A stretch of DNA of 13,072 nucleotides from an uncultured Micrococcaceae bacterium (lineage in GTDB: Bacteria; Actinomycetota; Actinomycetes; Actinomycetales; Micrococcaceae): contig CALBOC010000233.1 of the NCBI GenBank assembly GCA_937896705.1, positions 1 through 13,072 on the forward strand. The letters are read 5' to 3'. Each line of letters opens with the position of its first letter. Position 1 is the stretch's first letter. The notes beneath the pieces are model-generated. The model was given only the letters and a program-made list of their open reading frames with translations, was not told the DNA's origin and searched no databases. Below, piece after piece: positions 7,153 to 13,072 of the stretch. The position numbers were made by a program, and so were the translations under genes.

Positions 7153-7920
7153 ATGATTTCGCCTAACCCGCCGCTGGGGATGGATGCCTCCTTTGTCGCC
7201 CACCTACAACACCAGCATCCCGACTTGCTGCCACAAACCACTGGGGAACGCCCCGACGTTGCCGAAGCGACGACCATCACCGCGCTAAGCTTTGCTACCG
7301 GTGTGGTGATGGCTGGTGATCGGCGAGCCACCATGGGTAACCGCATTGCGTCGTCGACTATGGAGAAGGTCTTCGCTGCCGATTCGCACTCGCTGATCGG
7401 GGTGGCCGGGGTCGCAGGATTCGCGGTGGATCTGGCGCGATTATTCGCGGTAGAACTCGAGCATTACGAAAAGCTTGAAGGCACCCAGTTGAGTCTGACC
7501 GGTAAAGCCAACCGGTTGTCGGCACTGGTTCGAAATCAACTCCCGCACGCGCTCCAGGGACTGTCTGCGGTACCAGTCTTTGCTGGTGTGATGCCCGGCA
7601 CCGATGACGCCAAGATTTTCTCCTACGACGCTCTTGGCGGCCGCTTCGAAGAACAGCACTGGTCCTCGATCGGTTCGGGCTCACCATACGCTGCTACCAC
7701 CCTGAAACGCCTGTGGTCCGCTGATGCTTCTCAAGAACAAGCCATTGATGCCAGCCTGCAAGCGCTCATCGACGCCGCTGATGCCGACGCCGGTACCGCT
7801 GGGCCAGATCCGCGGCGCGGGCTGTACCCGCTGGTCTACGTGGTAACCGGAGCCGGCGTCACGCAACTAGACCAAGCTGTCATCGCAGAGCGCGTCGCCG
7901 GGTTGGAGGACTATACCTAA
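7153..7920 (+). CDS. prcB: Proteasome beta subunit PrcB
   Basis: The catalytic subunit of the 20S proteasome, an N-terminal-nucleophile hydrolase made with a propeptide that is cut off during assembly. The mature chain should begin at the first Thr of ATTITALSF. Counting from this Thr gives Thr1, Asp17 (in MAGDRRAT) and Lys33, the expected catalytic set, and GSGSPY lies further on. The mature chain would be 216 residues. The residue before Thr1 is Ala, where mycobacterial PrcB has Gly. The start is uncertain: ATG 7153 gives a 39-residue propeptide, TTG 7117 gives 51, and ATG 7180 gives 30; none has a good ribosome binding site. I chose ATG 7153 as the best conventional codon. The stop overlaps the prcA start by one base (TAATG). 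Confidence 0.95.
   Translation: MISPNPPLGMDASFVAHLQHQHPDLLPQTTGERPDVAEATTITALSFATGVVMAGDRRATMGNRIASSTMEKVFAADSHSLIGVAGVAGFAVDLARLFAVELEHYEKLEGTQLSLTGKANRLSALVRNQLPHALQGLSAVPVFAGVMPGTDDAKIFSYDALGGRFEEQHWSSIGSGSPYAATTLKRLWSADASQEQAIDASLQALIDAADADAGTAGPDPRRGLYPLVYVVTGAGVTQLDQAVIAERVAGLEDYT
7905..7910 (+). promoter_or_regulatory. Ribosome binding site of prcA inside prcB
   Basis: GGAGGA lies within the last codons of prcB, 9 bases before the prcA ATG at 7920. With the TAATG overlap this points to coupled translation of beta and alpha subunits, which are needed in equal amounts. Confidence 0.7.
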
Positions 7921-8585
7921 TGCAACCACCGATCTATGTTTCACCCCAGCAACACATGGAAGATCGGGCGGATTTTGCGCGAGCAGGAATCCGTCGCGGT
8001 CAACCGGTCGTGTTTGCCTCCACCGTCGAAGGCATTGTGTCCCTGACACATAACGCCTCCAAATCGCTCTTCAAGCTCTCTGAGATCTACGATCGGATCT
8101 CCTGGGGTGCTGTGGGCCGGTACAACGAATTCGAAGCCTTGCGGCAAGCTGGCATCCGGTACACCGATACCCGCGGCTACGCCTACGAGCGCATCGACGT
8201 CACCGCCCGAGGCCTTGCCAACATGTACGCCCGCACCCTGGGCGAGCTGTTCTTATCCGGAGCCAAACCGTTTGAAGTCGAGATGGGGGTGGCCGAAGTC
8301 GGGCACACACCCGCAACCGACCGGTTATACCAGATCGGCTTTGACGGCACCCTACTAGAACACGACGGCCTGCTGGTGCTGGGCGGCAACGAACAACAAC
8401 TGCGCCAGCAATTAGCCTCCGAGCTCGGTGATGAACCTGGCGAACTTGCTAACACCATTGCCGTCATCCGACGGGTGCTCGGCACCACGGATACCCACGT
8501 AGAGTTGGCGCTATTGGATCGTGACCCCCAAACACTGCGGGGAACCCACCGGGCATTTCGCCGTCTTGCTCCCCAGGCATTTTAG
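7920..8585 (+). CDS. prcA: Proteasome alpha subunit PrcA
   Basis: A 221-residue alpha subunit that forms the outer, non-catalytic rings and the gate of the 20S proteasome. Seen: the N-terminal gate segment YVSPQQHMEDRADFARAGI (6-24), SKSLFKLSEIYDRI (48-61), GRYNEFEALR (66-75), DTRGYAYERIDVT (83-95), ANMYARTLGELF (100-111) and FEVEMGVAEV (118-127). Lys52 aligns with the Lys of the mycobacterial inter-subunit pocket that accepts the C-terminus of activators such as Mpa. The protein is somewhat shorter than the 248-residue mycobacterial one because it ends soon after AFRRLAPQAF and lacks the long tail. No N-terminal catalytic Thr is present, as expected for alpha. The start codon overlaps the prcB stop by one base. 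Confidence 0.96.
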   Translation: MQPPIYVSPQQHMEDRADFARAGIRRGQPVVFASTVEGIVSLTHNASKSLFKLSEIYDRISWGAVGRYNEFEALRQAGIRYTDTRGYAYERIDVTARGLANMYARTLGELFLSGAKPFEVEMGVAEVGHTPATDRLYQIGFDGTLLEHDGLLVLGGNEQQLRQQLASELGDEPGELANTIAVIRRVLGTTDTHVELALLDRDPQTLRGTHRAFRRLAPQAF

Positions 8586-8589
8586 GAGG
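8584..8589 (+). promoter_or_regulatory. Shine-Dalgarno AGGAGG deciding the TTG start of pafA
   Basis: AGGAGG begins within the prcA stop codon and ends 4 bases before TTG at 8594. The alternative ATG at 8609 lies 19 bases away, too far. The TTG start also gives the family N-terminus (Met-x-x-Arg-Ile-Met-Gly). Confidence 0.8.
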
Positions 8590-8593
8590 CCTT

Positions 8594-9994
8594 TTGGATA
8601 CCCGCATTATGGGTGTAGAAACCGAATACGGCCTTCACACCGTGCATCCCACCAAACGACCGCTCGCACCCGACGAGGTTGCCCGTTACATGTTTAAACC
8701 GGTCGTGGCCTGGGGAAACTCTTCTAACGTGTTCATTCCCAACGGTTCCAGGCTGTACTTAGACGTGGGGTCGCATCCCGAGTATGCGACCGCAGAAACC
8801 ACCCGCGTAGATGAACTCATTGCCTCTGATGCCGCCGGCGATGCGATCATGCACCAACTGGTGTTCCAGGCCCAACAGGCTATGGCAGACGACGGGTTTG
8901 ACGGGGAGGTGTATCTGTATCGCAATAATGCCGACTCGCTGGGCAATTCCTATGGCAGTCATGAAAACTACATGATTGAACGCACCACCCAGTACCGGCG
9001 CCTCACCTCAGCCCTGCTCCCGTTTTTGGTGACCCGGCAGCTGATCGCCGGTAACGGGGTCGTGATCAAAGACCCCAGCGTGCTCCCACTAGCTGATCAG
9101 TTCCCGACGCGGGCCGAACCACACTTTGCGTTTTCCCAACGCGCCGATTACATGCATGAGGCCGTGTCCTCGTCGTCCACCCGGGCTCGGCCCATGATCA
9201 ACACCCGTGACGAACCCCACGCGGACTCGACCAAGTACCGTCGTCTCCACGTGATCGTCGGGGACTCCAACATGTCCGAGACCACCCAGCTGGTCCGATT
9301 TGGTACCACCGAACTGATGCTGCGGATCATTGAGTCGGGCAAACCGCTGCGGAACTTGCAGTTAGCCCACCCGGTGCGGGCGATCCGTCAAACATCGCAT
9401 GATCTCACCGGCAATACGCCGCTCGAGCTAGCCGATGGCCGGACCATGACGGCACTAGAAATCCAAGAATTTTATTTCCAAACCGCCAAAGAATTTCTTG
9501 CCCAGCAGGGCCCCCATCACGAGCATCTAGACCAGGTCATGGATTTATGGGAACGCACGCTCACAGCGATCTCTACCCAGAATTTCTCGTTGATAGACAC
9601 CGAGATTGATTGGGCCATTAAACTGAAATTCTGTACCGCCTATGCCAAGAAACATCAGTTGGACTGGGATGCGGCACGTTTAGTCCAACTGGATATGGCC
9701 TACCACGATATTCACCCCGAGCGCGGCCTGTTTAACCTGTTAGAGGCGAGGGGAGCGGTGGCCCGATTTTTGACTGAGGCCCAAGTTGATGCTGCGCATG
9801 ACAATCCGCCGGCCACGACCCGGGCGCTGCTGCGCCACCGTTTTATTGAAACAGCCCGGGCGCTGGGCATGGAGTACTCCATGGACTGGACGCATATGAA
9901 ACTCAACAACCATCCGATGCACACGCTATATATTCGCGACGCATTCGAAACAGATATTTCGATCGTCGATGACCTGTTTGCTAAAGTCGCTTGA
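8594..9994 (+). CDS. pafA: Pup--protein ligase PafA
   Basis: A 466-residue ligase that phosphorylates the C-terminal Glu of deamidated Pup with ATP and joins it to a substrate lysine. Seen: MGVETEYG (6-13) with metal-binding Glu9 and Glu11, DEVARYMF (27-34), SSNVFIPNGSRLYLDVGSHP (43-62) with the catalytic base Asp57, YRNNADSLGNSYGSHENY, NTRDEPHA, RLHVIVGDSNMSETTQ and a C-terminal domain ending in the Pup-binding region. It lacks the Dop loop, which distinguishes it from its paralogue dop upstream. Compared with the mycobacterial protein as remembered, about 12 extra residues sit before AFSQRADY (coded near 9074-9130). The start is TTG with AGGAGG overlapping the prcA stop; the gap to prcA is 8 bp. 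Confidence 0.97.
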   Translation: MDTRIMGVETEYGLHTVHPTKRPLAPDEVARYMFKPVVAWGNSSNVFIPNGSRLYLDVGSHPEYATAETTRVDELIASDAAGDAIMHQLVFQAQQAMADDGFDGEVYLYRNNADSLGNSYGSHENYMIERTTQYRRLTSALLPFLVTRQLIAGNGVVIKDPSVLPLADQFPTRAEPHFAFSQRADYMHEAVSSSSTRARPMINTRDEPHADSTKYRRLHVIVGDSNMSETTQLVRFGTTELMLRIIESGKPLRNLQLAHPVRAIRQTSHDLTGNTPLELADGRTMTALEIQEFYFQTAKEFLAQQGPHHEHLDQVMDLWERTLTAISTQNFSLIDTEIDWAIKLKFCTAYAKKHQLDWDAARLVQLDMAYHDIHPERGLFNLLEARGAVARFLTEAQVDAAHDNPPATTRALLRHRFIETARALGMEYSMDWTHMKLNNHPMHTLYIRDAFETDISIVDDLFAKVA

Positions 9995-10036
9995 GCTGAC
10001 CAATCGACGGTTCACCACCCACACACAAGGAAATTC

Positions 10037-10990
10037 ATGTCAACTCAACACAGCCGGTCTAAACTCGTCACGCTCACGGGTGTCCTCCTCAGCGCAGCTC
10101 TAGGTCTTACCGCTTGCGGCGGCGACGATGAGAACGACGCCCAAGCTAATACAGCAGCCCCCGACGTTGAGATCACCTATGAGATTTCGGAAGACACCGA
10201 AGAAGTCGAAATTGACGGTGAGCTAGCGATGGACGAACCGGCCGCCTGGCTGATTTCCGAAGGTGACGGGGAGCCTCTCGAAGAAGGCGACCTGCTACAT
10301 ATCCTCAGCGCGGACATTGACATCCAAAACCAAGAAATCAATGCTCACGACTTCGACCTCGGTGGTCAAACCCTGCAGTTATCTGAAGAATTTGAGGGGC
10401 TGAATCCAAAAGCCTACGAGACCCTAGTGGGTGCTCCCACGGGATCGGAGCTGGCGTACTATCTTCCTGCCGATACGCTGGGCCAAGACACTCCCGCTTA
10501 CCTGAATATCATTGCTGTTGAAGACACCCTGGCTACGCATGCGACCGGGGAGCCCGTAGATACAGCAGAGCTCAATAGCGCCCTGCCAGAGGTCACGCTC
10601 GATGAAGAAACCCAGGCCCCCAGCATCGCCGAACCAGAAGGTGAAGCACCCGACGAACTCGTGGTGGATGTGCTCAAAGCCGGTGACGGACCCGAAGTCC
10701 AGTCGGGTTCCAAAGTAACTATTCAGTACCGCGGTATCAAGTGGTCCGATGGGGAAGAGTTTGATTCCTCTTGGGGCCCCGACAACACCGGTTCGCCGAC
10801 AGCGTTTGAACTGCGACAGCTCATTGCCGGCTGGCAAGAAGGCCTGGAAGGCCAGCAAGTCGGGTCACAAGTGATCATGTCAATTCCACCGGAACTAGCT
10901 TACGGTGAAGAGGATCACGAACTACAAGATGAAACGCTAGTCTTTGTCATCGACATCCTGCACACCGCAGATCCTGTCCCAGCTCAATAA
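10037..10990 (+). CDS. FKBP-type peptidyl-prolyl isomerase lipoprotein
   Basis: A 317-residue predicted lipoprotein. Seen: a basic N-terminus, a hydrophobic core (11-24) and the lipobox LTAC with Cys27 as the likely lipidated residue, followed by an acidic, disordered stretch. Residues about 45-165 look like a degenerate FKBP-like domain without the active-site aromatic set. Residues about 205-310 form a good FKBP domain with IQYRG (Tyr231), EFDSSW (Phe242, Asp243), QLIAGWQEGL (Trp266), IPPELAYG (Tyr289) and TLVFVIDI. It should act on the outer face of the membrane, helping fold exported proteins by isomerising prolyl bonds. AAGGA at 10027-10031 is 5 bases before the ATG. It lies 42 bp after pafA and 32 bp before a second FKBP gene. 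Whether it has any link to pupylation is unknown. Confidence 0.9.
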   Translation: MSTQHSRSKLVTLTGVLLSAALGLTACGGDDENDAQANTAAPDVEITYEISEDTEEVEIDGELAMDEPAAWLISEGDGEPLEEGDLLHILSADIDIQNQEINAHDFDLGGQTLQLSEEFEGLNPKAYETLVGAPTGSELAYYLPADTLGQDTPAYLNIIAVEDTLATHATGEPVDTAELNSALPEVTLDEETQAPSIAEPEGEAPDELVVDVLKAGDGPEVQSGSKVTIQYRGIKWSDGEEFDSSWGPDNTGSPTAFELRQLIAGWQEGLEGQQVGSQVIMSIPPELAYGEEDHELQDETLVFVIDILHTADPVPAQ

Positions 10991-11022
10991 CCACTGGTAA
11001 AGACTCAACAGAGGAGACCCCT

Positions 11023-11418
11023 ATGTCATTTGGTAAACGCGAACTGGACCGCACCCGCCCAGAGATTGACTTCCCCGGCGAGACACCACCCGAAGACCTC
11101 GTGATCGAAGACATCATTGAAGGCACTGGCAAAGTCGTGACCCCCGGAAGTCCCATTTCCTGTCACTACGTCGGAGTCGCCTGGTCAACCGGCGCAGAAT
11201 TTGACGCCTCCTGGAACCGTGGCGAACCGTTGGACTTCACCGCAGGCGTCGGTCAGGTCATCCAGGGCTGGGACCAAGGCCTGCTGGGTATGAAAGCCGG
11301 CGGCCGTCGCCGCCTGGAAATCCCACCGCATCTGGCCTACGGGGAAACCGGTGCAGGTACCGATATCGGACCGAACGAGACCCTTATTTTTGTGGTTGAC
11401 CTGGTGGAGGTCCGCTAA
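11023..11418 (+). CDS. Small cytoplasmic FKBP-type peptidyl-prolyl cis-trans isomerase
   Basis: A 131-residue single-domain FKBP with no signal peptide. Active-site positions are in place: CHYVGV (Tyr49), EFDASW (Phe60, Asp61), LDFTAGVGQVIQGWDQGL (Val-Ile pair and Trp), IPPHLAYG (Tyr) and TLIFVVDL. It would isomerise prolyl bonds in cytoplasmic proteins and may bind FK506-like macrolides. About 25 N-terminal residues precede the core. GAGGAG at 11011-11016 is 6 bases before the ATG. It follows the FKBP lipoprotein by 32 bp and ends 2 bp before pafBC, so the three genes are probably one transcript. The pair looks like an old duplication that diverged in location. Confidence 0.95.
   Translation: MSFGKRELDRTRPEIDFPGETPPEDLVIEDIIEGTGKVVTPGSPISCHYVGVAWSTGAEFDASWNRGEPLDFTAGVGQVIQGWDQGLLGMKAGGRRRLEIPPHLAYGETGAGTDIGPNETLIFVVDLVEVR
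11406..11411 (+). promoter_or_regulatory. Shine-Dalgarno GGAGGT for the GTG start of pafBC
   Basis: GGAGGT lies inside the end of the FKBP gene, 9 bases before GTG at 11421. This fixes the start of a gene that has no ATG near its N-terminus. Confidence 0.8.
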
Positions 11419-11420
11419 CC

Positions 11421-13072
11421 GTGTCCCGGTCCGCGGAACGCATCGTTTCGCTGCTCTGGCTTCTGTTAGAAGCCGGAGCGACCGGTCGCACCAAAGCGGA
11501 GATCTTCAACTACCTCTACGATCATCTCGACACCACTGCGGCCGCCAAGCAGCGTCAGTTTTCCCGTGACAAGGAGGTTCTGACCACCATCGGCGTACCC
11601 GTTGAGTGGCATCAGGACCTCAACACCGACGGTTCGTATCGCATCGATAACGACCGGCTGTATTTACCCGACCTGAGCCTGACCGAGGATGAAGTCCTCG
11701 CCCTACACCAGGCCCGTGCCTTGTGGATGAAAACGCCGATCGAAGATGCCATCCATAGTGCGCTGGCCCGGATGACGGCCAGCCGTCCCGCCACGCCACC
11801 GGTGGTCGGAGCTCAACTTGAGATGTCGCATCGGCTGCTGACCGACTTGGTGACCGCAGCCCGGGAGCAGACCCCCATAAAATTCCGGTATCGCACCGCA
11901 GGCAGTGATGCGATCGTCCAGCGCCATGTGCGTCCGTGGGCGATCCTGATGGCCCATCAGCAGTGGTACATGGTCGGATGGGATTTTGATCGTCGTGACG
12001 AGCGACTGTTCAAACTCAGCCGCATCGAGTCAAAAACCATTAGCGCATTGTCGGCAGATGCGATTTCCGTGGCCTCAAGCGCGTCGATGCGTCCCGCTGA
12101 TTTCGATATCGAATCGATCCGTCGGCGGTTGTATCTCCAACAACCCGAAACAGCTGCCTATATATGGTTGCGCAGCGACACCCCATCTAGCCTGCGCGTC
12201 CGGGCACAAGCAATAGCGCAACGAAACGGTTGGGAATTATTGCAGCTGACCTACCAGGATGCGCTGAAAACCGCCGCCCGCGTTGCGGCTTTGACCACCC
12301 AGGCGCAAGTAGACCATGAACGCAGTCCAGAGTTAGCAGAACTCGTAGCCGATATCCTGGCGGTCGTTCGAGATGCACACGTTGGGGTCTCCCCATGGAC
12401 CGTCCCCAAACTGCACAAGGTGGCTCGAACTCGGCGACGGACCCGAGATAAAGATGTGATCGCACGCCGTCTCGGGCTGGTGGCGGTTGTGAATCAGCAC
12501 GGTGGGACGGTCTCCCGCGCCGACCTTCGGCAACGGTTTGGCATTGACGATGCGACGCTCACCGAGGATCTGCAAGCCATGCAGTTCTGGGGCATGCCCG
12601 AAACCGATTTCGCGGGTCGACAGTTCGAGATCGATCCGCTGGCTGATCCGGTTCAAATAGCCAACGCCGAACTCCTGGCTCAGCCCTGGCAACTCTCGGC
12701 TCCCGAAGCGCTCGGCCTGATCTCTGGACTCAGCGCGGTGCCTACCATTCCAGGGATTTCGCAGCGGCAGCGGGCAGCTGCCCGAACCTTAGAAGCCAAA
12801 TTACGCGACGCCGTCGAGGTGGTTGCACCGCAGGTCGGCTCACCGGATCCCATTGTGCACCCGGACCTGAGCTTAGGTAAAGATGACGAAATCGCGGAAA
12901 TCCTGCATCGGGCTGCTCAAGAGCAGCGCGTCGTATCCATGAGTTACTATTCGGAATCCTCCGGTACCATCGGGACCCGTGCCATTGAGCCCCTCAAACT
13001 GTTGTATGCCGGCGGTCACGGATATGTTCGGGCCTGGTGTCGTAGTACCGAAAGCTTACGCACGTTCCGTCT
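11421..13072 (+). CDS. pafBC: PafB-PafC fusion, WYL-domain transcriptional regulator (3' end beyond window)
   Basis: I translated this frame from GTG 11421 to the end of the window and found it open for 550 codons with no stop, so the gene continues beyond position 13072. It reads as two related halves. First half: helix-turn-helix region (about 4-75, with SRSAERIVSLLWLLLEAG), WYL domain (about 140-205; RPWAILMAHQQWYMVGWD at 171-188), then a WCX-like region to about 310. A basic linker (about 314-345) leads to the second half: helix-turn-helix (about 346-395), a helical stretch, and a second WYL domain starting near 490 with EPLKLLYAGGHGYVRAW. PafB and PafC are separate genes in mycobacteria and act as a heterodimer activating DNA-damage promoters independently of LexA/RecA; single-chain PafBC is known from Arthrobacter. 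WYL domains are thought to sense nucleic acid. The gap to the FKBP gene is 2 bp. Confidence 0.92.
   Translation, partial: MSRSAERIVSLLWLLLEAGATGRTKAEIFNYLYDHLDTTAAAKQRQFSRDKEVLTTIGVPVEWHQDLNTDGSYRIDNDRLYLPDLSLTEDEVLALHQARALWMKTPIEDAIHSALARMTASRPATPPVVGAQLEMSHRLLTDLVTAAREQTPIKFRYRTAGSDAIVQRHVRPWAILMAHQQWYMVGWDFDRRDERLFKLSRIESKTISALSADAISVASSASMRPADFDIESIRRRLYLQQPETAAYIWLRSDTPSSLRVRAQAIAQRNGWELLQLTYQDALKTAARVAALTTQAQVDHERSPELAELVADILAVVRDAHVGVSPWTVPKLHKVARTRRRTRDKDVIARRLGLVAVVNQHGGTVSRADLRQRFGIDDATLTEDLQAMQFWGMPETDFAGRQFEIDPLADPVQIANAELLAQPWQLSAPEALGLISGLSAVPTIPGISQRQRAAARTLEAKLRDAVEVVAPQVGSPDPIVHPDLSLGKDDEIAEILHRAAQEQRVVSMSYYSESSGTIGTRAIEPLKLLYAGGHGYVRAWCRSTESLRTFR

Noticed and set aside
8609..8611. 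ATG start for pafA
   Set aside because: It is too far from AGGAGG and would remove the conserved residues before Met-Gly-Val-Glu.
9995..10036. Terminator between pafA and the FKBP lipoprotein gene
   Set aside because: No hairpin followed by a T run can be drawn in this 42-bp gap.

Overview
The window carries a nearly complete Pup-proteasome locus of an actinobacterium. The order arc(mpa)-dop-pup-prcB-prcA-pafA-pafBC, with prcBA present, is only known from Actinobacteria and a few relatives. The bases look only moderately GC-rich for an actinobacterium. The two FKBP genes between pafA and the regulator, together with a single-chain PafB-PafC fusion as in Arthrobacter, suggest the order Micrococcales (Micrococcaceae-like). 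That placement is inference; no search was run.

Layout. One gene points left: a PAC2-family protein (18-974). A divergent intergenic region of about 170 bp follows. All remaining genes point right and are tightly packed: a membrane site-2 protease with CBS domains (1149-2315), the tRNA m1A58 methyltransferase TrmI (2342-3421), the ring ATPase ARC/Mpa (3495-5210), the depupylase/deamidase Dop (5207-6865), Pup (6895-7098), the proteasome beta subunit PrcB (about 7153-7920), the alpha subunit PrcA (7920-8585), the Pup ligase PafA (8594-9994), an FKBP-type lipoprotein (10037-10990), a small FKBP prolyl isomerase (11023-11418) and a PafB-PafC fusion (11421 to beyond the window end). Gaps range from a 4-base overlap to 73 bp, so much of the strand is probably co-transcribed. 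No gene-free stretch exceeds 300 bp. I saw no tRNA, rRNA, CRISPR array, insertion sequence or convincing terminator.

How the genes work together. Pup ends in Gly-Gly-Gln. Dop deamidates the final Gln to Glu, PafA joins that Glu to substrate lysines, ARC pulls Pup-tagged proteins into the PrcA/PrcB 20S chamber, and Dop can also remove Pup. PafBC is a WYL-family transcription factor that activates DNA-damage genes and is habitually encoded beside pafA. The flanking protease, methyltransferase and FKBP genes are probably housekeeping or protein-quality neighbours. The FKBP lipoprotein should act outside the membrane.

Main points for a second look. ARC ends without the C-terminal Gly-Gln-Tyr-Leu-type docking tail although a proteasome with the matching pocket lysine is encoded next door. 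PrcB has Ala rather than Gly before its catalytic Thr and has no clear ribosome binding site. Pup has only one lysine. Dop has an N-terminal extension and a longer loop. An 8-bp direct repeat spaced by 22 bp sits just upstream of arc. Overall this is a recognisable, known system with lineage-specific details rather than a wholly new one.
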